From an uncultured Cetobacterium sp. (GTDB lineage: Bacteria > Fusobacteriota > Fusobacteriia > Fusobacteriales > Fusobacteriaceae): DNA of 64,000 nucleotides. Below the pieces are notes generated by a model. The model worked only from the letters and a program-made list of their open reading frames with translations, was not told the DNA's origin and searched no databases. Where the stretch lies: the NCBI RefSeq assembly GCF_947072685.1, contig NZ_CAMTIK010000005.1:54189-118188 (forward strand). Direction: 5' to 3'. The stretch's first letter is position 1. Every line of letters starts with the position of its first letter. Position numbers and translations under genes: made by a program. Shown piece after piece: positions 29,668 through 37,143 of this stretch.

Positions 29668-30610
29668 TTATGAATGAATTAGCAATTAGAATAACTTTAA
29701 TAGTGTCATCTATATTTTCATCGATAGATACTCCAAATAAAACATCCTCAATGTCGACTCGGCATTGCTCTTTAATAGTTTCAACAATGATACTAGATTC
29801 AATTAAATTTAAATCTTTAGGACCAATAATATTAATTAAAAATTTACTAGCTCCTAAGATGGTTCTTTCAAAAAGAGAGGAATCTACAGCAGCTAAAGCA
29901 GCTTTTTTAGCTCTATTATCTCCACTTCCCTCACCAAAACCTAAAATAGCATCACCTGAATTAAATAGTAAAGACTTGATATCAGCAAAGTCTAAATTTA
30001 TTAAACCTTTAGCGAGCATTAAATCGGTCATACCTTTAATTGCGGTTAAAAGAACAAGATTACTTTTTTTAAAAGCTTCTTTAACTGTAATGTCTGGGTT
30101 ATTAGGATCTAATAATTTATCATTTGGAATAAGAATAAATGAATCAACATAGGGTTTAAGGCTATCTATACCATACTGAGCAATTTTCATTCTTCTTTTA
30201 CCTTCAAAAGAGAATGGTTTTGTAACAATAGCAACAGTTAAAATATTTAATTCTTTTGCTAACTGGGCTATTAAATGTGTAGCTGCACTTCCAGTACCAC
30301 CACCCATAGTAGATGTTAAAAATAAAAAATCTGTTCCTCGTAAAATGTTTTTTAAAAAATTTAAACTTTCCTTGGTTGCTCGTTCTCCCAATTCAATATT
30401 ACCACCACAACCTAATCCTTTAGTTGTAGAGGAGCCCAATTGTATTTTGTACTGAGTTTTAGATGTGTTTAAATCTTGTAAATCAGTATTTAATGCAAAA
30501 AAATTAACTCCATCAACATTGTGTTCCACCATATCGTTAATGGCATTTATACCGCCACCACCGATTCCTAAAACCTTTATATTGATATTAAAATTTTTTT
30601 CACTTTCCAA
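29645..30610 (-). CDS. Divergent FtsZ-like tubulin-family GTPase lacking the C-terminal tail
   Basis: A 321-residue FtsZ homologue. The N-terminal VLGIGGGGINAINDM nucleotide loop, FFALNTDLQDL and the T7 catalytic loop NLDFADIKSLL are intact, so GTP hydrolysis in a polymer is plausible. The tubulin signature reads GGGTGSAA instead of GGGTG(T/S)GA, replacing the last glycine with alanine. The protein ends just after the second domain (KVILIANSFINKKNGFA), with none of the linker and C-terminal peptide by which FtsZ binds FtsA/ZipA-type anchors. It starts at TTG 30610 behind a GGGGGTGA site. It stands alone on the - strand, not in a division cluster. It may be the cell's FtsZ or a second paralogue. 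Confidence 0.85.
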   Translation of the reverse strand: MESEKNFNINIKVLGIGGGGINAINDMVEHNVDGVNFFALNTDLQDLNTSKTQYKIQLGSSTTKGLGCGGNIELGERATKESLNFLKNILRGTDFLFLTSTMGGGTGSAATHLIAQLAKELNILTVAIVTKPFSFEGKRRMKIAQYGIDSLKPYVDSFILIPNDKLLDPNNPDITVKEAFKKSNLVLLTAIKGMTDLMLAKGLINLDFADIKSLLFNSGDAILGFGEGSGDNRAKKAALAAVDSSLFERTILGASKFLINIIGPKDLNLIESSIIVETIKEQCRVDIEDVLFGVSIDENIDDTIKVILIANSFINKKNGFA

Positions 30611-30703
30611 AATGACTCACCCCCTTTATATAGGAGTACTACTCGATTAATATCTAATTTCCTTTGTGTGAAATAAATTTTTTTTATCAAAACGCCCCGA
30701 GAA

Positions 30704-30730
30704 AACCTCTTCCTCTATTAGGGAGAGGTT
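30704..30730 (+). repeat. Left-end subterminal hairpin of the tnpB element
   Basis: AACCTCT (30704-30710) pairs with AGAGGTT (30724-30730) and CCT with AGG around a CTATT loop. Such hairpins are the single-strand recognition sites of IS200/IS605 transposases. Confidence 0.75.
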
Positions 30731-30793
30731 GAATCAGGGCAATCTTTTTAGTTTTCAGTTCCTTTAATCGAATATATAGTTTAATAGTTTCTA

Positions 30794-30820
30794 TTGGTTT
30801 TTTCTAAAATATGGTATAAT
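30794..30820 (+). promoter_or_regulatory. Promoter of tnpB
   Basis: Extended -10 TGGTATAAT (TATAAT at 30815-30820) with a weak TTGGTT upstream at 30794. It is 38 bases before the gene. Confidence 0.5.
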
Positions 30821-30857
30821 CAGACCACATAAATTTAATTTTAAGGAGGTGAAAACT

Positions 30858-31973
30858 ATGAAAACGCATAACTTAGCTTTTAAATATAGAATCTATCCTA
30901 ATGAAACTCAAGCTAATACAATTAATCAAACTTTTGGTTGTACTAGACTTGTGTATAATAGATTTTTGGGTCAAAGAAAAGAATTGTATGAGACAGAGAA
31001 AAAATCTGTAACTTACAATACCCAAGCTAAAGAACTTGTACCGCTTAAACTTGAATTACCATTCTTGAAAGAGGTTGATTCAATCGCATTACAACAAGCA
31101 CTTAAAAATTTAGAAACTGCATATAAGAATTTCTTTCAAAAGAGAACTGCATTTCCTAAATTTAAATCTAAAAGGTCAACTAGAAAATCATATAATACTG
31201 TATCTACAAGTAATAATATTAGAGTTGAGGGAAATTTTCTGAAGCTTCCAAAGCTAGGCTTAGTTAAAATTAAACTTCATAGACAGATACCTCAAGATTA
31301 TGTAATTAAATCAGCTACCATTAGTCAAGAGCCTAACGGTGCTTACTATGTTTCTTTACTAACTGAATTTGAAAAAGATATAATAAAAGTTCCAAGTAAT
31401 AATAGTATTGTTGGACTTGATTTTGCTATGTCAGAATTGTTTGTTAGCTCCGATAACCAAAGGGCTGACTATCCTAGATTTTTTAGAAAGTTAGAAGCTA
31501 AACTCGCTAAAGCTCAAAGAGAGCTATCAAGAAAAGTTAAATTCTCACAAAATTGGTATAAAGCAAAATTAAAAGTTGCTAAAGTTCATAACCTTATCAA
31601 AAACAGTAGAAAAGATTTTTTACACAAGCTATCACACGAACTTGTAACTAAGTATAATGCGATAATACTTGAAGACCTTAATATGAAAGGTATGAGTCAA
31701 GCATTAAACTTTGGTAAATCTGTCGCTGATAACGGGTGGGGAATATTTACGTCTATGCTTCAATACAAATCAATGTTTTTAGGTAAACAAGTAATTAAAA
31801 TTGATAAATGGTTTCCATCATCAAAAACTTGTTCATTTTGTGGTTCAGTAAAAACTGAACTAGCACTATCTGAAAGAACTTACAAATGTGATGAATGTAA
31901 CTCAGAGATAGACAGAGACCTAAACGCAAGTATAAATATTCGTGAAGCTGGTAGAGAACTACTAGCCTATTAA
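30858..31973 (+). CDS. tnpB: RNA-guided endonuclease TnpB (IS200/IS605 family)
   Basis: A 371-residue TnpB. The N-terminal helix-turn-helix region starts FKYRIYPNETQ and continues TFGCTRLVYNRFL. The RuvC-like nuclease has its three acidic positions: Asp in IVGLDFAMSE, Glu in IILEDLNMKGM, and Asp in EIDRDLNASINI. Between the last two is the zinc ribbon CSFCGS...CDEC. All catalytic and zinc residues are present, so the enzyme is probably active as an RNA-guided nuclease that promotes retention of its element. AAGGAGGT precedes ATG 30858; the in-frame GTG 30849 lies inside that site. Codon use is close to the surrounding genes. Confidence 0.93.
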   Translation: MKTHNLAFKYRIYPNETQANTINQTFGCTRLVYNRFLGQRKELYETEKKSVTYNTQAKELVPLKLELPFLKEVDSIALQQALKNLETAYKNFFQKRTAFPKFKSKRSTRKSYNTVSTSNNIRVEGNFLKLPKLGLVKIKLHRQIPQDYVIKSATISQEPNGAYYVSLLTEFEKDIIKVPSNNSIVGLDFAMSELFVSSDNQRADYPRFFRKLEAKLAKAQRELSRKVKFSQNWYKAKLKVAKVHNLIKNSRKDFLHKLSHELVTKYNAIILEDLNMKGMSQALNFGKSVADNGWGIFTSMLQYKSMFLGKQVIKIDKWFPSSKTCSFCGSVKTELALSERTYKCDECNSEIDRDLNASINIREAGRELLAY

Positions 31974-32080
31974 AATATATATCAGGGTAGGAACTACCCG
32001 CAGAGCGTGATTAATATATCCGACATGAGTCAGATACTTCCCACGAAGCCCCGCCCTCTATTAGGGCGGTGGTAGTTCAC
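31930..32080 (+). ncRNA. Putative omega RNA (reRNA) at the right end of the tnpB element
   Basis: In this family the guide RNA covers the 3' end of tnpB and the right end, and its guide is the flanking DNA just outside. Here the region after the tnpB stop is rich in potential pairing (GGGTAGGAACTACCC at about 31984, then the 32049-32072 hairpin). The 5' limit given is approximate. Confidence 0.5.
32049..32072 (+). repeat. Right-end hairpin of the tnpB element
   Basis: CCGCCCT (32051-32057) pairs with AGGGCGG (32063-32069) around CTATT, extended by CC/GG with a bulged T. It shares the CCTCTATTAGGG core with the left-end hairpin. Confidence 0.8.
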
Positions 32081-32691
32081 TTTAAATGTTCTGTATCTGA
32101 AAATTTAATAATTTTAAATTTTTTATCGATATACTCAACTATTGTTGTACTGGTATTTTCAGGAACAGGTTGCTTTGAAAACTCATCGATACCTTTATTG
32201 TTAATAATATTAAATATTGCTTTCAATGTAACGCCGTGGCTTATAACTAAAATATTTCCTTCATTATTTTCAGAGACAATTTTATTTAGTCCTTTTTGAA
32301 CTCTTTCTAATACTTCTAAATAACTTTCACCATGATATGCAGTAGGATTGTATTTAGCGGCATCATTCCAAAAATTATGATATTCTATAGGGTAATTTTT
32401 TTCAAAGTCATCCCTTGGAATACCTTCAACATTACCCATTCCAATCTCTTGAAATTCATCTATTGGAATAATTTCTAGATTTCTATCTCCGATAATAAGC
32501 TTAGTGGTTGAAATAGCTCTATCTAAAGGTGAAGAGTAAATTTTACTAAAATTTAAATCTTTTAAATGATTTGAAAGCTTTTTAGCTTGAATAACTCCTA
32601 AATTAGTTAAAGGGGAATTAGATCTCCCTTGGAAAATTTTTAAAGTGTTCCATACAGTTTCTCCATGCCTAACAAAATAGATACGTAACAT
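32077..32691 (-). CDS. Histidine phosphatase family protein (phosphoglycerate mutase-like)
   Basis: A 204-residue enzyme of the phosphoglycerate-mutase superfamily. The phosphohistidine motif is YFVRHGETVWN at the N-terminus; the second catalytic His is in LVISHGVTLKAI, and the acidic residue is in QEIGMGNVEGI. The size fits cofactor-dependent mutases or phosphatases of the CobC/GpmB type; the substrate is unknown. It has its own promoter at 32750-32778 and an AAGGAG site. The stop codon TGA comes from the last bases of the tnpB element's right end, so the original C-terminus was probably altered by the insertion, though the conserved core is complete. Confidence 0.85.
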   Translation of the reverse strand: MLRIYFVRHGETVWNTLKIFQGRSNSPLTNLGVIQAKKLSNHLKDLNFSKIYSSPLDRAISTTKLIIGDRNLEIIPIDEFQEIGMGNVEGIPRDDFEKNYPIEYHNFWNDAAKYNPTAYHGESYLEVLERVQKGLNKIVSENNEGNILVISHGVTLKAIFNIINNKGIDEFSKQPVPENTSTTIVEYIDKKFKIIKFSDTEHLK

Positions 32692-32740
32692 ATTTTTCTC
32701 CTTTTGAATAAAAACTCTTTTTTTTAATACAATATTTTTG

Positions 32741-32746
32741 TATAAT
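32741..32746 (+). promoter_or_regulatory. -10 box before kdsB
   Basis: TATAAT at 32741-32746, about 32 bases before kdsB. The -35 region is only T-rich. It overlaps the start region of the opposing promoter. Confidence 0.5.
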
Positions 32747-32749
32747 CTT

Positions 32750-32778
32750 ATTATACATTGAATTTTGGAGGTTGTAAA
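32750..32778 (-). promoter_or_regulatory. Promoter of the histidine-phosphatase gene
   Basis: On the - strand, TTTACA (32778-32773), a 17-base spacer, and TATAAT (32755-32750). It faces the kdsB -10 across a few bases, so the two promoters overlap and may interfere. Confidence 0.65.
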
Positions 32779-33516
32779 ATGAAGTTTTTAGGAGTTATAC
32801 CAGCGAGATATGAATCGACAAGATTACCAAAAAAACCATTGAAAGATATATGTGGTCATCCTATGATAGAATGGGTATATAAAAGAGCATTAAAATCAAA
32901 TTTAGATAGGGTCGTAGTTGCAACAGATTCAAAAGAAGTTTATGAAGCTGTAAAAAAATTTGGTGGAGATGTTGTTTTAACTAGTAAAAATCATTTGAAT
33001 GGAACAAGTAGAATAGCCGAGGTTTGTCAAAATATTAAAGATTATGACGTTGTGATTAATATTCAAGGGGATGAACCGCTTATAGAAGCTGAAATGATCA
33101 ATGCATTAATAGATTCATTTGAAAAAGAAAAAGAATTAAAAATGTCGACACTAAAACATAAATTGATAAAAAAAGAGGATATAGAAAATCCAAATTTTGT
33201 AAAAGTTGTGACAGATAAAAATGATTATGCAATATATTTTTCAAGAAGTGTAATACCTTATCCAAGAAATGAAAACTTAGATTTATACTATAAACATGTT
33301 GGAATTTATGGATATAAAAGAGATTTTGTTTTGGAATATTCTCAATTAGAAAGTACACCGTTAGAAAACTCAGAGTCTTTAGAGCAACTTAGAGTTTTAG
33401 AGAACGGATATAAAATTAAAGTTTTAGAAACTAAATTTGAAGTGATAGGTGTAGACACGCAAGATGAATTAGATAAGGTAAGACTACATATAAAAGAAAA
33501 AGGAATTAAAATATAA
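32779..33516 (+). CDS. kdsB: 3-deoxy-manno-octulosonate cytidylyltransferase
   Basis: A 245-residue nucleotidyltransferase activating Kdo as CMP-Kdo for LPS inner-core assembly. Motifs: VIPARYESTRLPKKPL, VVVATDSKEVYEA, NIQGDEPLIEAEMI, and YFSRSVIPYPR. Normal length and highly conserved. GGAGG precedes ATG 32779. This gene shows the cell makes Kdo-containing LPS, in agreement with the lpt genes and GT9 in the same window. It shares one base with the next start. Confidence 0.97.
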   Translation: MKFLGVIPARYESTRLPKKPLKDICGHPMIEWVYKRALKSNLDRVVVATDSKEVYEAVKKFGGDVVLTSKNHLNGTSRIAEVCQNIKDYDVVINIQGDEPLIEAEMINALIDSFEKEKELKMSTLKHKLIKKEDIENPNFVKVVTDKNDYAIYFSRSVIPYPRNENLDLYYKHVGIYGYKRDFVLEYSQLESTPLENSESLEQLRVLENGYKIKVLETKFEVIGVDTQDELDKVRLHIKEKGIKI

Positions 33517-35099
33517 TGGTAAAAAAAATGAATATAAAAAAATGGATAGTAGGGGCGTGTTTTCTTGTATTGATAGGGTGTAGTAATAACTCAAAAAAAG
33601 AATATTATGAAAACTTACAAGGGGGAAAGGACTCTAAAGGGAGAGCGCAAAAGAGTAATTTAAAAGGTGATAGAGTAGAGCTTTATAGTAACTATAAAAA
33701 GGATGACTTTCCAATTGCTAAACCGATTGCATACTTAGGTTATGTAAATGATATGCAACTACCTAAAACTCCTTTTAAAAGTTATACAGAGAGTGAATTC
33801 TTATCGTTTTATAAAAATATAAAAGCAAAAGGGTATGGAGATAGTTCAAATTATTGGCGATGGCACTTTATACTTACTAAGAAAGAATTAAATAATATTT
33901 TAAATAAAAATTTAGTGAAATTATCTTCAAGAAGAACAAAAGAAGTTTTGACATACTCTAATGGGAAATGGATAGCGAAGTCATTGCCCTTAAATCCTAT
34001 AGGAGAACTTCAAGAATTAAAAGTTGTTCAGAGAGGGAAATCAGGATTGATAATAAAGCTTTTAATAAAAGGTACACGTGGAAAATACCTTGTCGTGAAA
34101 GAAGGAAATATAAGGAATGTTCTTGGACTCAGTAAATCAACAACAGGGACACAGGTAAATATATATGGTGCTAAGGGTGGAGCTGAAAAATATGGAGAAA
34201 GACCAATCTCAAAAAATCCTTCATTACTACCATCAGCATTTTTCTCATTTGAAAAAAATTCAACTGGAGGATATAAATTTTATGGTGGTGGATATGGGCA
34301 TGGTTCTGGAATTCCACAATGGGCAGCGATGGATTTAACTAAAAATAAAGGATATAGTTATCAAAAGGTTTTACAGAGATACTATGCTGATACAAGAATA
34401 AAAAATCTTAATTCTATTGATGAAATTGGAAAAAGTATAAGAGTTGGAATAATGACATCAGGGTTTTCATCTGTGGATCATACAAAAATTGGTCTATATT
34501 CAACAGGAAAGATAAGCCTGAAAAGTAAGGGTGGAAATATAAGCATAAGCCCAAGAACATATGTAGATTTTACAAATCAAAAAGGATATACAACAGTAGT
34601 AGTAGATGGGAAAATTAAATTAAAAACAAAACATTATATATCATTAAGTTCAACCCAGATGATAGCGGTGACAAATATAAAAAGAAATATAAAAAATTCT
34701 AGATATCCTTTTTATAGAGGGAATTTTGAAATTAGACAGTCTAAAAATCAAGGTAAATTAAATTTAATAAATGAAATTTTAATAGAGGATTATTTACTTC
34801 AGGTTGTGCCGAGTGAAATGCCAAAGAGTTTTGGATTAGAGGCATTAAAAGTTCAAGCAATAGCGGCCAGAACCTATGCAGCAAAAGACATTTTAAGAAA
34901 AAGATACCAAAGTTTAGGATTCCATATTTTAGACAGCACACAAAGTCAAGTTTATAATAATTTAGACGAAAATGAAGTAGCAAATCAAGCTGTAAAATCA
35001 ACCAAAAGCTTGATTTTAGTACATGAAAACAAACCTATCGATGCAAAATATTATTCGACATCTTCAGGGTTTAATTCTAGTGCGCATAATGTTTGGTAA
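33516..35099 (+). CDS. SpoIID/LytB-domain lipoprotein, C-terminally short
   Basis: A 527-residue protein with a lipoprotein signal (GACFLVLIGCSNN, Cys about residue 22), so membrane-attached in the periplasm. The C-terminal SpoIID domain includes IEDYLLQVVPSEMPKSFGLEALKVQAIAARTYA, which carries the catalytic Glu in SEMP of SpoIID lytic transglycosylases. The middle has a glycine-rich GGGYGHGSGIPQWAAMDL motif, typical of this family. The domain ends abruptly at YYSTSSGFNSSAHNVW, where relatives continue for several dozen residues and often carry Cys/His zinc ligands. It may act on peptidoglycan during growth or division. The start ATG 33516 overlaps the kdsB stop; ATG 33528 is an alternative. 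Confidence 0.8.
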   Translation: MVKKMNIKKWIVGACFLVLIGCSNNSKKEYYENLQGGKDSKGRAQKSNLKGDRVELYSNYKKDDFPIAKPIAYLGYVNDMQLPKTPFKSYTESEFLSFYKNIKAKGYGDSSNYWRWHFILTKKELNNILNKNLVKLSSRRTKEVLTYSNGKWIAKSLPLNPIGELQELKVVQRGKSGLIIKLLIKGTRGKYLVVKEGNIRNVLGLSKSTTGTQVNIYGAKGGAEKYGERPISKNPSLLPSAFFSFEKNSTGGYKFYGGGYGHGSGIPQWAAMDLTKNKGYSYQKVLQRYYADTRIKNLNSIDEIGKSIRVGIMTSGFSSVDHTKIGLYSTGKISLKSKGGNISISPRTYVDFTNQKGYTTVVVDGKIKLKTKHYISLSSTQMIAVTNIKRNIKNSRYPFYRGNFEIRQSKNQGKLNLINEILIEDYLLQVVPSEMPKSFGLEALKVQAIAARTYAAKDILRKRYQSLGFHILDSTQSQVYNNLDENEVANQAVKSTKSLILVHENKPIDAKYYSTSSGFNSSAHNVW

Positions 35100-35115
35100 A
35101 AAAAGTAAAAAAGCA

Positions 35116-35144
35116 TTGACTAAAGAGTCATTATAGATTAAAAT
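35116..35144 (+). promoter_or_regulatory. Promoter of the TetR-RND efflux operon
   Basis: TTGACT at 35116-35121, a 17-base spacer, and TAAAAT at 35139-35144. The predicted start point is near 35151, inside the second palindrome. Confidence 0.7.
35117..35130. promoter_or_regulatory. Putative TetR operator 1
   Basis: Palindrome TGACT-AAAG-AGTCA overlapping the -35 box. Its half sites are the same as in the second palindrome at 35151. Confidence 0.6.
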
Positions 35145-35150
35145 AATCTA

Positions 35151-35164
35151 TGACTGTTTAGTCA
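35151..35164. promoter_or_regulatory. Putative TetR operator 2
   Basis: Palindrome TGACT-GTTT-AGTCA at the expected transcription start, 34 bases centre to centre from operator 1 (about three helical turns). Followed by TTTTTT, it could also form a weak terminator hairpin for the upstream SpoIID-like gene. Confidence 0.6.
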
Positions 35165-35197
35165 TTTTTTATTTTTATCTTTACGAAAGGGGGAATA

Positions 35198-35851
35198 ATG
35201 GGGAAAGGAGATAAAAGGCAACAAATTTTAGAAGCTGCTAAAGATGTATTGTTAAAAAAAGGAATTTTTAAAACAAGAGTTGAGGATATAACTAGTTATC
35301 TTGGAATAGCTAAGGGTAGTTTTTACACCTATTTCAAATCAAAAGATCAACTTTTAGAAGAGATAATCATTCAATTTTTTGATATAAGAAAAAATGAATT
35401 TGAAGAGATAGAGAAGAGTGATGAAGATTTTAGAGATAAAATTAAAAAATTTATAATTAGAAGATTTGCACTTACAACATCAGAGAATTTAAAGTCACAT
35501 TTGATATTGATTAACTTGACAAGAAATTTAGAACATCTTACTTCGGAACTTAGAAGTAAGCTTTTAGAAATTGAGCTTTTGAACAGAAAAATATTAAGGG
35601 AAATAATAAAACAGACAATTTCAACGACCTCAGAAATTAGTTATTCTGAAAAAGAGATGGATGTTTTGATTATTTTTATAATGGGAGGAATAAAATCGTA
35701 TAGATTGGAAAGACTTTTTTATAAAAATACAAAAGATTACTTTATAAGTGATATCAAAGAGCTACAAGAAAGAATAAAAAATATTGATTCGGAAAATGAA
35801 ATTGAATTATTAACCAATGGAATTATCCAAATATTAACAGGAGGAAAATAA
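35198..35851 (+). CDS. TetR/AcrR family transcriptional regulator
   Basis: A 217-residue repressor. The N-terminal helix-turn-helix is clear: RQQILEAAKDVLLKKG, then VEDITSYLGIAKGSFYTYFKSKDQLL. The C-terminal ligand domain is not conserved. It is the first gene of the efflux operon and two TGACT-N4-AGTCA palindromes flank its own promoter, so autorepression with release by a pump substrate is the likely control. GGGGG lies before ATG 35198. Confidence 0.93.
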   Translation: MGKGDKRQQILEAAKDVLLKKGIFKTRVEDITSYLGIAKGSFYTYFKSKDQLLEEIIIQFFDIRKNEFEEIEKSDEDFRDKIKKFIIRRFALTTSENLKSHLILINLTRNLEHLTSELRSKLLEIELLNRKILREIIKQTISTTSEISYSEKEMDVLIIFIMGGIKSYRLERLFYKNTKDYFISDIKELQERIKNIDSENEIELLTNGIIQILTGGK

Positions 35852-35853
35852 AG

Positions 35854-37128
35854 ATGAAAAAATTATTAGGACTACTAGTAATATTATCAACAGCAGCTTT
35901 TTCTAGAGAACTGACATTGGAAAGCGCAATTGATTTGGCATTAGAAAATGGAAAGACAATAAAAACATCTGAACTTTCTAAAGAAAATGCAAACTTAAAT
36001 GTAAAAAGAGCTTTTAAAACAGCTTTACCAAAGGTAACATATAATGGAAAGTATGAAAAAGCCGAGCATACTACAAGAAATATGATTATTGGCGATACTA
36101 TTGAAAGTAAATTTAAAAGTGGATATACCCAGACAATAGGAATATATCAACCCCTTTTTCAAGGTGGAGCAATAACTGGTGGAATTATTGGAGCAAAAGC
36201 TTCAAAAAATATTGCAGATATATTTTTCTTAGCTGAAAAAAGAGATGTAAGAATGAATATAATCTCGCTATATTCAAGTATAATAAACTTCGAAAAAGAT
36301 TTGACAGTTTTAGAATCGTCAAAGAAAGAGTTGCAAGCTAGATATAATAAGCAAAGTGAGCAATTAAATTTGAGACTCTTAACAAAGGCGGATCTATTAA
36401 AAACAGAATATTCAATATTAGATTTAGAGTCACAGATAACAGGAACTAGAACAAACTTAGAGGTGGCTAAGAAGGACTTAAAATTAAAATTAATGATTCC
36501 AGCAAATGAGGTATTAACTTTAAAAGAGTTTCAAGTACCTGAAAATTTAACATCAGGAATTGATTTTGATAAAGATTTAAGCCAAGCTTTAACAAACAGT
36601 TTATCTTCTAGATTAGCAACTAATAAAGTGAACTATGCTGAAGCTGAAAAAATAGTTGCAAGATCAAGCCTTTTACCTCAAGTTGAAGCTTTTGGAACTT
36701 ATGGAACATCTAAAGAAAGTCATCACTTTGACAATAGTTTTGACAATGCAGAGTGGAGAGGTGGAGTGGCAATAAAATGGGATGTGTTTGAGTTTGGAAG
36801 CGGTATAGATCAATATAATGTTGCTAAAAATAGTGAAGAAATAGAAACAATAAATAAGGATTTAAGTTCTGATAATATAAAACTATCTGTAACGAGAGAC
36901 TACAAAGAACTTATCCGTTTACAGCAACTGAGAGATTCTAGAAGTAAAGCTTTAGAAGCTGCTAGAGAAAACTTTGCAATAGATACAGAAAGATACAATA
37001 CAGGGTTGATTTCTACAGTAGATTTTCTATTGTCTGAAAGTCAGTATAGACAAGCTGGAGTAGAGTATAACGCAGCGATATTAAATTATTATGTAGCATT
37101 TGAAAAATACAGATCATCACTTATTTAA
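35854..37128 (+). CDS. TolC family outer membrane efflux protein
   Basis: A 424-residue outer-membrane factor with a signal peptide (LLGLLVILSTAAFS) and two coiled-coil repeats of the OEP type (LTLESAIDLALENGKTIKTSEL at the start of the first). It forms the outer-membrane exit channel of a tripartite pump. Three bases separate it from tetR and fifteen from the adaptor. Full length. Confidence 0.93.
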   Translation: MKKLLGLLVILSTAAFSRELTLESAIDLALENGKTIKTSELSKENANLNVKRAFKTALPKVTYNGKYEKAEHTTRNMIIGDTIESKFKSGYTQTIGIYQPLFQGGAITGGIIGAKASKNIADIFFLAEKRDVRMNIISLYSSIINFEKDLTVLESSKKELQARYNKQSEQLNLRLLTKADLLKTEYSILDLESQITGTRTNLEVAKKDLKLKLMIPANEVLTLKEFQVPENLTSGIDFDKDLSQALTNSLSSRLATNKVNYAEAEKIVARSSLLPQVEAFGTYGTSKESHHFDNSFDNAEWRGGVAIKWDVFEFGSGIDQYNVAKNSEEIETINKDLSSDNIKLSVTRDYKELIRLQQLRDSRSKALEAARENFAIDTERYNTGLISTVDFLLSESQYRQAGVEYNAAILNYYVAFEKYRSSLI

Positions 37129-37143
37129 CATTGGGAGGAAGAA

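Larger units (their letters stand above)
30690..32080 (+). mobile_element. IS200/IS605-family element with tnpB only (no tnpA)
   Basis: Both ends are visible. A left-end imperfect hairpin lies at 30704-30730 (inside a longer pairing of GCCC with GGGC) and a right-end hairpin at 32049-32072. Both carry the same 12-mer CCTCTATTAGGG in the loop and inner stem (30712-30723 and 32055-32066). The right end finishes in GTAGTTCAC. Between them is one intact tnpB-type gene. No Y1 transposase lies inside the ends, so movement would need a TnpA in trans. The exact left boundary and target site are uncertain; there is no target duplication, as expected for this family. Confidence 0.85.

Noticed and set aside
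29670..30152. 160-codon open frame on the + strand opposite the ftsZ-like gene
   Set aside because: It mirrors the - strand gene, has no ribosome site and no recognisable motif, while the - strand frame is clearly FtsZ-like.
35151..35170. Dedicated terminator for the SpoIID-like gene
   Set aside because: The 5-pair hairpin followed by T could work, but it coincides with a repeated operator-like palindrome at a promoter; the operator reading explains both copies.
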